In this document: positions 42,399-54,973 of the stretch, in pieces | Position numbering within the stretch: the first letter of the stretch is position 1 | Layout: each line of letters starts with the position of its first letter | NCBI GenBank assembly: GCA_949128115.1 | Contig: OX421962.1 | Coordinates: 41,191,745-41,255,744 of the forward strand | DNA length: 64,000 nt | Origin: Anaspis maculata | Taxonomy: Eukaryota > Arthropoda > Insecta > Coleoptera > Scraptiidae | Direction of reading: 5' to 3' | Program-made: the position numbers and the translations under genes | Notes under the pieces: generated by a model | What the model was told of the DNA's origin: nothing | Databases searched by the model: none | The model's input: the letters and a program-made list of their open reading frames with translations, nothing else

Positions 42399-42590
42399 TT
42401 GCAATAATCATCAAAATGTCAATCGTGCTCGAGATTTTCTCAGATAATTTTGGCCAAGCGGTGCCCTCGGGCTGGTGGTCCCTAGATAAAAGGAGTCGGA
42501 CATTCATCGTTACAACCAGCATTCGCGATCGCTTGGCATAAATTATCGCGAAAATTCAAGCATTTGTGATATTATACTGTTGATTATACT
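42399..42590. mobile_element. MITE with TTTTGGCCAAGCG arms, copy 2
   Basis: It shares AATAATCATCAAAATGTCAA, AGATAATTTTGGCCAAGCG and the right-hand TTGTGATATTA with copy 1 at 41282-41494. It abuts the satellite fragment on the left and the 816-bp element on the right. Confidence 0.65.
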
Positions 42591-42592
42591 GT

Positions 42593-43408
42593 TATAGTAG
42601 GTTCACTTGTACCGTGATTCTAGTAGGCTGGGCAAATTTCACAGTTTGGCATTGTAGACTTCACGTCCAACTGCCTAGTGTGCGCCTGAGCGTCTGGCTT
42701 CGAAAGATAGGTTATGTTGGTGTGATGGTGTGTTGACTGTTGCTGTCAAAAATGAAAAATTTACCGAAAACAACTTTGCAAATTGCAAATATGGAGTGGA
42801 TGTAGTTCACCTTTCACAAGTTCCGCAAATTTCTTGTTCCAGTACGATGTCCTGAGCAGTGAAATCAAGTATCAACGCCGATGAATCCCATCCCACAAAA
42901 ATTAGGAGGGTTCAGCTTCCCATCGTTTCCAGCCTTCCAGAGTGTGGGTACTTCTTTTGAAAACCAGGAATAGTTCACAATGCTTCCATATTATGTGGTT
43001 TTTGAAAATAGATCCACGTCTTCTCCGCAAAGCTGAACGTTATGGGGTACATGCCCAGCACCTATTCCGACCATTTTTTCTCCCAGAAGCGAGTTCTTGA
43101 TGGCACTCTCGAGGACTTTGAAATGGGCACTGGACGTTATTGTTCAAGACACAAGCTGAGGCGCAAACACAGTTTTTACAGTAATGGGTATAATTTCACC
43201 ACAATTTTCGTGAAACTCGTGATTTTCAGTCTATTTGACACTCGATTTGACAAACGGTAAAGTTGTTGATCTTGTCGTCAAGCTTAATCTTTCAAATATT
43301 AATGCAACCAACTGCCAAGTTCTAGGGAGTTTTCAAATATCAGATTTGAAAACTTAGAAACAAAATCTCACAGCCAACTAGAATCACGGTACAAGTGAAC
43401 CTACTATA
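42593..43408. mobile_element. Non-autonomous DNA element, 816 bp
   Basis: The left end TATAGTAGGTTCACTTGTAC and CGTGATTCTAGT are exactly inverted at the right, ACTAGAATCACGG and TACAAGTGAACCTACTATA. Both ends are TA. No frame with a recognised domain lies inside. Confidence 0.75.
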
Positions 43409-46400
43409 GCTCTTGTGGTATGTATTACATACATACAAAAAAAAAACTGTAGGTTTCTTTCTTCTTTTTAGACCCACCAGTTAGGGAGATAGTTTTTGAC
43501 TCAAGCCTAGCCTATAGCTTAGCATAGGAAAACGTTAGTTTCTTTGGAGTGAAAATTTGCTGCGGTCGATAACGGATATCGTCTATCAAGGTTAGTGACG
43601 ACTACAGAGTACTGAAAGAATTGATGCCGAAGCGCGAGTTCCATGTCCCGTTCATATTTTTAGTTGCTAAAGATTGTTCATAGTTGATAGATTGTCCTGA
43701 TATGTTGATAGTATTAAGCCTGAACAGATAAGATTCAATTAACGAATAAACGAACTTGATGTGTTGAACCGTTCGGAAGGTATGGAAGATTTAGGAAAAT
43801 TTTGCTGCTAACCGGGGACGAGGGAAGAATCATAAAAAAATGCAGCCACTCCGTCTGGATATGGACAAGGCTTGGCGAGTTTCCTCTTAGGACCCAGCAG
43901 AAGCTATTTAGCTGCCTATCAATCAAGTAATCTCCCACGTTAGTGATTTCTTATCATTGACAATTCCAACTTCTCGATTAAACAAAACAGTTTTTGATAT
44001 TGATATCTACTACCAAGTTAATGTACAACTCCATGATCAGAATATTAATAATTTTGGTAGCTGCTATGATACACGAGGTCTTAGTATAATGAAGATTTTG
44101 TGTGCGGTATCTCGCTGCGGCATCTTTCAGTGGTCATATGAACTGCTGAGTCACGCGGTATCGGTGTTCACCGAACAGGTCCTTTAATTATTTTCGGAGA
44201 AGTCTCTAAAACAAGCTGCCCAATTCTTTTCCGATGCGTTTTCTCACCATCCATCAACCTGTAGCCAAACTAATTTAATTATTGACTTAATTGGACAAAC
44301 GATCGGCATTTTGTTAGACAACAACTGTTGGCCTGCAGCACTCCGCAACAAAGGCCCAACAATTTATCCAAAGACACTCTCATCAGTGTTTCTGTATCAT
44401 AACATTGACTTACAGGCGCTTCATGATCAAAAGCTTATTTGCGCTGAGTAGTAGGTAGATACCTGTATGGTGTAAATGTTCAATTCACCAGAAGCTGTAA
44501 AAACGTCTTGGCTGATTACCGACGTCTTCTTGCTGTTGTAAGCCGCAAACATTGTCATAAATAATCATTAGGTTTATTGGGCACTGTTTTCTGATTTGCT
44601 TTAATGGCGACGACTGTTTCATTAGCACGTTTTTACGGGGTCGTTATCGAAAACTGAAAAACGGCAGGAGTCGAGCAAGCAAGTAGTATAAATTGGAAAA
44701 CGAGTAGGTTGCAGGTTGCATCTCTCGCTGCGAGCTTTTACTTGATTTATCAGTACGTTGACCAATTCATCTTTGTAAGAGGAAACACAATTTTGCTACC
44801 AGACACCTGCATACATACTTTCAGTTTTGAAAATATTCTCTTTCCTGTGAACTGTAATATTGCTGCAAAGCTGCCTCCTATTAAGCTCGTCAAAGAATAT
44901 CCGCGCTGCGAAGTTAAATAGAATATCGAATAATTGCCCATCACACAGGATTCCTCCATGGTGGATGTAGGTAGATGGGTATATGAGGCATGCCATAAAT
45001 TTTCCACGTTATGTCTAATTTACCATATTGCGAGGTACTTACTTACTAATAAAAACAGGTGTATTATAGCAAAATTTTAAAACTTATAAATAGCTATGCA
45101 TGCACAACACTCGTTTATTATCGGCATGAACCTGGCGTTTATTGACATTATTATACCTGAACGTAAAGTTTTATTAGATTGAAACAATTATTATTATTAT
45201 TATGAATCTACATAATATAGGTACCTACCATGGATTATGCATGAACATTTAAAGCTAACACAAACTGTAGTTAATGTGTAGATCGTGGATGAGCCGGGGC
45301 ACTTAAGTGATCATGAGAAATTGCAGAATTTGAAGAGGCTCATCCAAAGCGGAAAATTATATCGCAATTCTGATTATGTACAGGTTTCTTGCAAGGTCTG
45401 GCTTTATGCGTTTTTGATTTAAAGCGCCATCCAGGGAATTGTTCAAAATCCGCGCCCTTCAGCCAGCTCGTTCAACTTTCCGTAATCAATATCGGTTTAA
45501 ATTCCTTGTAAGACTTTTTTGAATTATTAATAACCAAACAGAAACATGGCTATTCAACTAGGTAGGTATAGTTAGTGCAATTTCAATTTCAGATACCCGT
45601 TGCCGTCCTCTGTAGTTTTTTCTTCGAAGCATTGATAGCGATGAAACCGTAAGGAGCAAAACAACACTTTGAATCGACAACCTCAACATCCTAAGTCGCA
45701 TTTTGAAAACAAGAAGTGATTGACCAATTCTGCGTCTACAAAGGAACTTTGTCGAAGAAGGTCTCCCTGATGGCAAAGCAAACGTGCGCTGGAGTTGGAA
45801 ACATGAATTGCGTGTGTTGCCCTTATCGGTTTTCATCCCATATCGTCTTCTTTATACCATGAATGTCGACGACGATAACAAATAAATTACACAATGAGAT
45901 AATAAGACAGACCCTGAGAGGTTTTATGCGCCACATGAAGCCCCATCAATTTGAGCGGGTACTAAATTCATGTTATATGAAAATGAACAATAATAATTGT
46001 TATGATTGCAGATCCAAATATAAATAATAAAATTAAAGTGAACCGCCAACGTCATGCTGCTGAGGAAATTACCTATAGCATAATTTACGATCTACTTCTA
46101 CTATGTTGAATATTCAATTATGGCAACAAAACTTCCTCACTACCTACTCCAATACCGTGCATGCTCACTCATATTTTGCTGATGTTGAGACTTAAGTACT
46201 CACTGAAGTATAGGTAGGTGCAATTATACATATTTTATAATATTGAAGATCATGCTCTCCGAATAGGTAGGCTTTGTTCCTTATCACTCATTATCATTGA
46301 TGATTTATTGTTCTCATACTCGATTAGATACCTGACAGGAAGTTGTGTTTTGCCTTTGAATTACAGATCTGTGGGTACCTACTTAATTCCTACGTACATG

Positions 46401-47693
46401 TTCTTTGCGCAATGCTTTATCCAATATTATATTTTGAATTATCGCATGCATAACAACAATTGAATATAAAACGTAGGTATCAAGCGGAAACTTAAGCCAA
46501 CCCTCAAGCTCGTAATATCAAACGACTCAATTTACCAACTTAGGAATGCAGAATTATCACAAAACGATGTGAGCTTAATTAACCGAAGAACGTTAATCCA
46601 TAACAGTATCGCTAATTTCAAAATTATCAAGTCAAATAGGTAGATAGTGCAATATTCATGTTGGAATTCCATGCCAATTTGTATGATATCGAGATTGGAG
46701 ATTAATCTAGATCGTTTGTTATACGAGTTCGAGTAGCTAGTCCCGGTAGAAAATGAATTGAGATGTATAATTTCAAAAATAACTCAATTAACGTTTTCCA
46801 GCGCACAAGTTCTTACAGCTTATTTGCCGTTGTGAAGTGCTCTCCCTAAGATCAATTGGTATCAAAGTGCTGGTTTGGTTAAATCAACAATCATAGCATC
46901 AACAGTATGTATAAGAGAACATTAAACCAGTTTTAAATGACGGTTTAAATTAAGTCAATCGCATCATTTGCTTATGCACAGCAGGATAATTTCTGCAATG
47001 TTGGCATCCTGCGTCGCAACTTTCGAAAAAACCTGGGCGCCTCGAGATTTCTGGGCTAACAAAGTACCTAAACTTGGCAAACAATTTTTGTTTTGGCCTA
47101 AATGAAAGTTCTCTCCTAGTGACGTAGTCGAAGTGTGGTCGTGGTCATCTCACAATTCCCAATCTCCTCTCTGACGTTGACAATAAATTACTTTATGCTT
47201 ATGGGACACAACACAAAATCGATAACAATTAAAAGAGTGAAATCCGGCGCAAGGATCAATTAAGACAAATTAAGGCAGCGGTAATAAAATAGAGAAATCA
47301 ATTTTAGTGATGGGTTAATGGAAAAATTTGCAATTTATCGGCACAATTACAATAAATTACGATTGAAAGTGGTGCCCTTGCAAGATCTAGGTACCTTTCC
47401 TATAGCCGCTTGACAACATTCCTTGTGATAACAGCGCTACTAACATTGCTATTTTCTACTATGTACAATAAACAGACGACAAACCAGCCAAAAAGGTTCA
47501 AATTTAGTCTGGCGAACTTGATATACTAGGACTCTTACCCATCACCTTGTATTTTTTGTGTGTTTTTCTTTCGATGCTGTTTCCCTATTAACTATACTGA
47601 TCGAGCTACTGATCAGAATTCAAACTCCCAGGTTCTTGACACGTCTAATTAGCCTAGTCATTTTAGTCAAAAAATGCCCCAGACCTGGCGAAA
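43409..47693. other. Unassigned non-coding stretch
   Basis: About 4.3 kb in which I see no gene, no strong inverted repeats and no tandem repeats. TAGGTACCTAC-type palindromes occur near 45220, 46375 and 47390. It may be intron of the GTPase gene or intergenic. Confidence 0.35.
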
Positions 47694-48020
47694 ATAGGGT
47701 GATTGCATGAAATTCGTTCACCTGATCACCGGCAGCCAGCGCAAGGATCTAGTTATGTTTTGACATTTGTTAGGGAATTGCATTGAAGAACATGCACATA
47801 ACAGGTGTAAGGCATTGTTAGAATGATGAAATCACAATCTCGATCTAGTAAACGCCGAACAAACCGTTAATTGAAGAAAACACGTAAAAATGACAGAATT
47901 AAGTTAGGTTAGTCCGGTTGACGTTGACTCCGACATGGGCGACATGGATGAAACTTGACAAATGACAATAACACTATTGACATTTAGCCATAAATTCCCT
48001 CTACATGTAATCACCCTATT
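47694..48020. mobile_element. Small TIR element, ~327 bp
   Basis: ATAGGGTGATTGCATG at the left is matched by CATGTAATCACCCTAT at the right, about 16 bases with one mismatch. The interior is AT-rich and non-coding. Only the ends are paired, unlike the palindromes elsewhere in the window. Confidence 0.55.
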
Positions 48021-48699
48021 CTGAAGTGAAACTTTGTTGCTGTTTCCGACTCAGAATTTGATGCTTCTCTATAACATACAGGAAGTCGAGCAGGAAGTAC
48101 TATACAGGAGTCTCACAAGTTCCATTCAAATCTTTTTTGTGACAGCAGTCGAAGGGCAAAAACGAATGAGTCCATTTTTCCAGAATTATGTATACGCTAC
48201 GCCACTATTCTTTAGGTTACAAGGCCTTCGAAAAAATTAAAAATAATGTATTTGTTCCCGAAAAGCCACAATTATTGATGATGAAAGTCATGATGACCTC
48301 ATCGATTTTTGACCTGAGACATTAAAAAACTCGACAAGGGTTTTTGCAGAGTTCGGAGCCGAAAACAACAATAATATTCCACTCTAGAATTTTCGTCGTT
48401 CCTAAGCCTATAATGACCAAATCTGTAATTCTATAATTATTCAACTTAATAAATGTTGATATCGACTTGAGAAATAAACGTGAGAAATAACTATGCTATA
48501 TCGATGTCATGTAAGTACGTTACATTGATTCTGGAATCAACTAATCTTGCGACGTCAAATATAGGGATACATTACGTTTACGTAAAAATTCTTAGCAAAA
48601 AAAAAACTGTAAAACCTTACGCAGAGCAAGCAGACATGTTCCAGGCCGAGCGCAGCGAGCTTTACTTGTCATCCTATCCTAGCTCATTATTTCTATTTG

Positions 48700-48780
48700 T
48701 TCCTACTATTTCTATTGTTACGAAACTCACTGGAGACCATGATACGCGAATAAGAAACACACCTGCACAAATGGCGGAGG
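48700..48780 (-). repeat. Inverse copy of the 27.5-kb repeat piece
   Basis: TTGTTACGAAACTCACTGGA, GACCATGATACGCGAATAAG and AAACACACCTGCACAA are the diverged reverse complement of 27503-27560. Translated, both give LCRCVSYS-x3-VSSEFR-x-N, so the shared piece may once have been coding. Confidence 0.5.
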
Positions 48781-49279
48781 AGTCGTGCATCGTGAGCTGA
48801 CGGAATATTTGCTAAGCCAGTAGAGTTTTCTAAAGCTCTCGCGGATTCAGGCTGAATATGCCGGGGTGGAAGCGACGAAACGAGAGAAATTCGTAACACT
48901 ACTATAGGTTCTCACGATAATACAAGTAATTGATTGATTATTCCAGACTTCTGAAGTTGGAAAATGTTTTATGGTTGCTTCAATTTTCTCCATTTAAAGC
49001 AGATTTATTCACTTCTCAATAAGTTCTCAGTAATTCTAACTGGTCGGTCCAGTGCTGCGTACTTTTCTCATCCAGCTAATACGCAACGCCTACTGGTCAC
49101 TCAAAATTACCAGGAAATTTTTGGGAGGTGAATAATCGGCCCTTAACTCCATCGACTCCGTTTTGTGATTTTCCAACTTCGCAGAAGGCCTAAAATGACA
49201 CTGGCTTGTATACTTTCGTGATAGTTGATGCGATGACTGTTGACAATGACAGTAGTTATTCATCTTTGCTTGATGCTAA

Positions 49280-50297
49280 GGTGTCCAGAAAGTAAGTTTC
49301 CTACTTGAGAGAGAACCATTCTGGAACAAGGAACAATGATTTTTCACTAACAATGCTCTACAAAGCTTGTTTTTACAACACAAGAAATGTGTGGGATGAA
49401 ACATTTTTCTAAAGGTCTTTTCTAGATTCCACGCAGAAATGATCTTTTTTGAAATGCGTTTTGGCCATTTTGCATGATTTTTTATATGTTTCGGGAATTC
49501 GGGATATTTCAGCTATTGATTATAGTGCGAATACATTATTGGCCTTATCATGATCAGCCGCATCTGACTAGTTCCTGACTTTCAGACCATCAAACATTGA
49601 AGAAATCTCAGGATCTCAGGAAGAAGTCCAAGGCCGAAAGACCGGGCAATCTAGGAGGCCATGATTGATGTTACCGGATTTGGAGATCAAAATGATTGGG
49701 AAACATTTCCTGTAAAATTTTCATTGTGGCTATCTTTGTGTGCATGTGCGGTGGCACCGGCCTCCCCTCTCATTGTTGAAACCAAAAATTGACCGAACCT
49801 GAATTTTCTAATCTTGCGATTTCTTGAGGAAACTTTCGCAAACTTTGGAGGATAAGGATGCGTTTTAAAGGGTTTTTATGGAGTAACTAAAAAAGTCGAT
49901 TAAGAGAGTGGTTCCTTTTTTCGTTTTTTCGAAAATGGAAATTTCAAATGTGGCATGCGACGACTTCATTATAGAAAAATAAATATACCTATGGATAACG
50001 CTGTTTACATTTCATATTTTTTCCAACAGAAAAAAATCCAAAATTTTCTATATAGCATTGCTGTTAAGTATACATTTCTCTGATGACAAATTTGAATTTT
50101 CTATTTTCAAGAAAAAAGGTCCACTTTCTCAGCCGCATCAGAAACCCCTTCTCGTAGAATATCGTATGCCCACCATAATAAATTTCACAAGTTCCTACTT
50201 CAAGAATTTCAAAATGACAATTTACAAAAAATAATAGAATCGAACCCATGGCCACTTTTCAAGTAAGGTAACTTCAGTGGAGTTACTTTCTGGACAT
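49280..50297. mobile_element. Mariner-like element, decayed
   Basis: The ends GTGTCCAGAAAGTAAGTTTC and, inverted, ATGTCCAGAAAGTAACTCC lie 1.0 kb apart. That is close to mariner length, with part probably lost. The minus-strand transposase relic listed separately lies inside. Confidence 0.55.
49560..49785 (-). pseudogene. Mariner-like transposase relic inside the 49.3-kb element
   Basis: On the minus strand, fragments of one frame read WFQQ-stop-EGRPVPPHMHTKIA, then EMFPNHFD and, after a stop, PPRLPGLSALDFFL. This follows the order of the DDE-domain block of mariner-type transposases: QDGAPPH, then FPxRWIGR, then WPPRSPDLTPLDFFLWG. The catalytic Asp of the QDGA block is replaced, and stops are present, so it is inactive. 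It is a different copy from the relic at 28.75 kb. Confidence 0.6.
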
Positions 50298-51746
50298 CGG
50301 TATTCTTATACAATTTAGTGAGATTGTCAAAAATGTCATTATATTGCTTGCTCCTTTGTTGATAGCCCATTTTTGGATTTTGTTTTCCATTTCCTTCGTT
50401 ATTTTTGAAAATTGTTGGAAAGATTATTCATTGTTGATTTGTTGTTGAACACTGTTTATCAAATTCTACGTAAGGCTTGAATTTCTCATATTTAAGCTGT
50501 TTATCTAGTATGCTCTTTTGGAAAACCTTCGTATTTCCAACTAGAAAAACGTCGTTTATCTATCTGAAAGTTCGTAGCATTTTTGTTCAGGCATTTTGAA
50601 GTAAATCTGAAATGTGGCTTTTGATAGAACGGATTTTAGCCAAATTTGGTTCGCAACAAAAGTATCAATGAACGACTTGATTGAAACATGAGCTGACCAA
50701 AATGTTTGAATGCAACTTGGAAATCAAAATTTTAGCAAAAAAGGGTGGAAAAAAAAGGGTTTTTTGTTGGTGTTTCTGAATCGATTTCGATTGAATTTTG
50801 TTTACATGTTTATTACAGTGGCCACTGGCCAAACATTAACAAAATAATAAGCTTCTAGTCCCAAAACCTTAGTCAGGTGTAGGGTGTAGGTACCACAACA
50901 ATAATCAAATAGGAATAAATTTAGCGATTTTCAAATGTCTTCGAAATACTGATTATTTTGATGCAATTTGGTACGTGGGTAGTATTTAAGGGGTGCAAGA
51001 TTTTATAAAAATATTGTTGAATACAAACGATCAAGGCGGCCACGAATGGGGAAAAGTAATTGTCGAAAGTATTCAAATTTCTTTGAAATTACATGAAAAC
51101 CTCTGTCCACGGAGAGATACCCAAATTCGTGGAGATTTGTGCAGGTACACATCTGCCAAATCATAATTATTGGAGAACACTCCAAAAAGGTGTTCGAAAC
51201 AAGACACGTCCTATTCTGTACCTATCACCGTATTACCTGTATACCATTCCCTGTATGTGAAAGTACAAGATTTTTGAAAATAAACATTTTTATCGCGGGA
51301 GTTTTTATCGCATTCTACATTTTTTAATAATGCTTGATTGAAAAAATGGCATAGGTACAGAAATAATATTGCATCATAAAGGCAAATTTGAATGGAATTA
51401 AAATTATCTTCAAGGACGTTGCAAGGAAAATACTGAAATGAGAGGTCCCGCGACAGACATGACGATGATTTTTTTATTAATAATAAAGTTTAAAATATGA
51501 AAACAGCGATTTGGGGCCGAGCCAAAATTTTACATCCCCATTGTATTTTTTTTTGAGAAGATTCCTCATAGCGAAGTGATTCTTATTATTGTTGAGATGT
51601 CTTCTTTGCAATGAAAATTATTTTGAAGGAGACATTTCAACAATCATTTAAATTTTTGTCACTTAAAATTTTGAAACATCAACTTATTATCAGTTGGTCA
51701 AGTGCATCCTATTTTTCCACTATTTTTTCTTATTCATCATGAATAA
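50298..51746. other. Unassigned non-coding stretch
   Basis: No gene or repeat is supported. A TTGTTGATTTGTTGTTGAACA stretch and scattered A/T runs are the only visible structure. Confidence 0.35.
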
Positions 51747-51884
51747 TAGCATATCATTCAACAAGCGCGTAATGATTGCTTCTTACTCATGAGGGTGCAG
51801 TTTGCCGACACGAGCCTTGGCGAGTGTCGTAAAGCATCCGAATGAGTAATAGCCATTACCCGCGAGTGAAATACTATGCATTAC
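51747..51884. repeat. Imperfect hairpin with GCGAGTGTCG loop
   Basis: ATAGCATATCATTCAACAAG, GCGCGTAATGATTGC and TTACTCATG on the left pair imperfectly with TGAGTAATAGCCATTACCCG and CGAGTGAAATACTAT on the right. The loop has GACACGAGCCTTGGCGAGTG. It is reminiscent of the hairpin at 8803-8963 in size and loop style. Confidence 0.5.
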
Positions 51885-52397
51885 CCAATCTTATTGAAAA
51901 ATGCAGGCATGTATGGACGTTGATAATGCGTGCATTATTGGACAGGATTGGATAAATGCCAATACAAGTTATTACAAAAGAGCATCAGTGTTTCTAAGTG
52001 AAGGATAATAACACAGCTTTATGTCAGTCCTAATGTCAGACTTGAACAGACAAATTGGGGTTGATATACGGAAAAAGCTTGTCTCAATAAATAGAGTTGC
52101 AATAGTGCAAGCTGTCTCTTGCTTGGTTTTCACATTCCTGGCATCACTGCCAATTTGTCTTGATCACTGTGGCAGATTGATGCAAACGGCTGAAGAACAC
52201 ACAACACGAAGCGCGCGTCTATATTTAAACCTCGAGAACTTTGAACTTTCGATACGTGATTTTTCGATTTGTTTGTTTACTATTTTTCAAACCTGCTTTT
52301 CTGACCAGCGGAAATTCTTAATTCAGAAAAGTGATGGGATAAAATCCCGCGTTAGAAACTTGAAAAATTAAAAGACCGGCCGGTCTGGGGCGCTTAC

Positions 52398-52458
52398 CTG
52401 ATTTTCCGACCCGGGGACTCCCCAAGACGACGACTCTGATTCGATTAACATTCGTCAT
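52398..52458 (-). CDS. First coding exon of a Ras-superfamily small GTPase
   Basis: The minus strand starts an ATG at 52458 and reads 20 codons plus one base before a consensus splice donor, CAG|GTAAGC (intron begins at 52397). The peptide is MTNVNRIRVVVLGSPRVGKS, which contains a perfect P-loop GxxxxGKS. The hydrophobic IRVVVLG before it is beta-1 of a Ras-like G domain. A stop codon (TAG) lies in frame 30 bases upstream of the ATG, which fixes the start. The P-loop binds the phosphates of GTP. The short, charged N-terminus and VLG-x4-GKS wording suggest a Ras-like branch such as the RERG/RASL group rather than Rab or Arf, but this is a guess. The following exons should lie at lower coordinates, and I could not find them. 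Confidence 0.75.
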
Positions 52459-53290
52459 GGTTGTGAATGGCACACACCGAAAAAACTAATACATGAGCAT
52501 TGTAAACAATAATTGCACTCTGTCAATATTGCGGCGAGGGTCAATGGCAAGGTCGGTGAACTATTTAATTAAAATCGATTTGCAGCACAAGGGAGTCTTC
52601 TCTTCCTCTTTCGATCACCTCTGGCAGAAGGTCATCAACATGCACTCCGTATATAATTAGTTATAGCAAATAAAGTTGCACACGTGCTGCGGTCAATTTG
52701 CGGCACCGGTAAAGTCGATTGGTTTTTCGTTATTGAATTAAAAATTCCTAAGAGCTCGGCCCGGTCGGTGAATACAAAAGTAATAGTGTAAAATGTATTC
52801 CAGAACTCCCGGACGGATGGACGATGGAAGAATAAAATCGCGATCCACATTCATTCAAGGAACTGTTCAGCTCTCGCTTTCGCGTGCCGACCGACTGGCG
52901 ACTGCACCGCGTGTGTAGAAAGACTGGCGTGAGCAGAGAACTGCTCGACAACCAGCTTCGTGCTCGCTGCAGATGATGCTCTCTTATGTCTGCATGTTAA
53001 CTGACGGTATTCCGTATCATATAACTTCACCCCACTTTTTTTCCTCCTATTGCAATATTCTCCTCGTGTGTGCATCACGACAATGAATGATTGCTTCCAG
53101 GAGGTTAATAATGTCCGCGCGGAGGTAACCATCACACTTCCACATCCAGACTTCCATCATCAGCTGGAGAGAAGCAATTTAGCATTTTTCTTGCGGACTG
53201 AGAGCAGCCAGCGCGGTCCATCAGTCTCTCTGTGCTCTGACGCCTCTCGATGCCTCGGTTTACCCTAGCAAAAGAGATCGCCTGATGGGG
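52459..53290 (-). promoter_or_regulatory. Upstream/5' leader region of the GTPase gene
   Basis: This ~830-base stretch is more GC-rich than the surroundings and contains no transposon-like structure. As it lies immediately upstream of the ATG on the minus strand, it probably holds the 5' untranslated exon and promoter. I see no convincing TATA box and cannot place the start. The short frames at 52635-53335 have no recognised domain. Confidence 0.35.
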
Positions 53291-53479
53291 ATAGGGGCCG
53301 TGGGGCCATTGCGGTGTAATTATTTTGTCCCACATCCATGAGCAAGGTGGAATAATGTGTGACCCACTGAAACTGTGCAGAAATCAGCGGAATCGTGAAA
53401 TTCTTAAATACCTGCTACTCGTAATTTTGCTGAATTTTGTAACTTTACCTTCACTTTGCCCACTGACCATCCTTGAGGA

Positions 53480-53760
53480 CCTAAGAAATCCATCGGAAAA
53501 AGTTTCAGGGCTCTAGCTTCATTCCCCGAGGGAGGGTTCAACTATTTAGAAGTGCACAGAAAATGTTTATTTTCTGATAATAATAATAATGATAACTATG
53601 AATGAATGAAACAAATAATGCCCATCAGCCAACAGAAAAAGTTCCAAGGCTCTAGCTTCATCCAAGGATAAGTTCAACACCTTAATTTCTACACGGACGG
53701 ACGGACAGACAGACAGACGGACAGGACAGACAGACAAACGGGCCATATAAGCGTCATTTT
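53480..53760 (+). repeat. Short tandem duplication and GGACGGACAGAC run
   Basis: AAAAAGTTTCAGGGCTCTAG with CTTCATTCC at 53498 returns as AAAAAGTTCCAAGGCTCTAG with CTTCATCC at about 53636. It is followed by a GGACGGACGGACAGACAGAC run (53695-53735) of the same kind as at 7776 and 18855. Confidence 0.55.
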
Positions 53761-54393
53761 GTAACGAAAATGTGCTCAAAATATAAGCTTGATACACCAC
53801 TCAAATAATAGTAACGAGGGAGAGGTATGCACACTGAGAGAAATGTCATACTATTCTCGTAAAAATCTAACAATTGATCTTATATTATGGATTCACCATA
53901 AGTACTAGTCATTCCAATTTAGTAACATACACGTACAAAATTGCTTTGTTAATATCACACTGAATTGATGATATCTACCACTATCCGGGCTACCACTACG
54001 GAATTGTTTACTGCAATGCAGATGAATCATCCACTCCACTGTTACCTTAGGTATAGCTACTATAAACGTCCAGAATTATGCTTTTCAACATGATAGTGAC
54101 TTGCCACAACATTTGGTTGAAATTAACTTGACAATGATGGTACACTCAAAAGACTGCGGATTCCGAAATGACTTGGAACAGTAGTTACAGAAAAATAATA
54201 AATTTGATTCGGGTTGACTTGTGACAAGTGAACTATGTTCCACCAACTTCTCAAATGGAATCCAGAATGGAATCCAGACTCGGGTTGACTTGGGCATTGG
54301 TCATTTTATACAGTCTGAGCTAAAATCAAGACGTCGGGGGTATCCTGTGACGTTGACGTCGCGCCTAGACTACTGGATGGAGATGAGGTAACC

Positions 54394-54973
54394 TATACAG
54401 GGTGTTTCAGGGATGATAGCAAAAAATTCAACTGTGGGTAGATCTCGTCAAAATATGACGAAAGTCCATATACCATTTTGTGAAGTTCGGCCTAATGACG
54501 TAGATACAGCCCTCCAAAGTTCACTTTTTTCGGATTTCAAAAATTTTTAACTCAGGAACGTCTCAACAAATTTAGCTTCAATTTAGCATAAGCTGGTTTG
54601 TCATAATTATCTATCAACCTGCCTTTGAAACGAATCCAATCAGTGGCGTAGAAGTTATGACGGGTCACCTTAAGTGAACTTTTCTTCTGATGCTTCTAAA
54701 TTATCGACCCTCATAACTCCTACACCACTGGTTGGATTCTTCCCAAATTTGGCAGATTGATAGATAATTATGACAAACCAGCTTTTGCTAAATAAAAGCT
54801 AAATTTGTCAAAATGTTCCTGAGCTGCAAATTTTTGAAATCCGAAAAAAGTGAACTTTGGAGGGCTGTATCTTCGTCATTAGGCCGAACTTTGCAAAAAG
54901 GTTTTCGTCATATTTTGACGAGATCTACCCACAGTTGAATTTTTTGCTATCATCCCTGAAACACCCTGTATAT
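54394..54973. mobile_element. Palindromic element, 580 bp, TACAGGGTGTTTCAG ends
   Basis: The two halves are inverse copies almost throughout: TATACAGGGTGTTTCAGGGA, then TAGATCTCGTCAAAATATGA and ATACAGCCCTCCAAAGTTCA, all returned in inverse on the right. The centre is near 54690. TA flanks both ends. It has no coding capacity and would fold as one long hairpin. Confidence 0.85.

Noticed and set aside
50237..50250. GGTTCGATTCT on the minus strand as a tRNA B box
   Set aside because: No A box at the right distance and no cloverleaf. It lies in the arm of the mariner-like element.
52021..52371. 116-codon plus-strand frame with a hydrophobic segment
   Set aside because: No recognised domain and no second copy. 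It ends only ~25 bases from the opposite-strand GTPase exon, inside its predicted intron.
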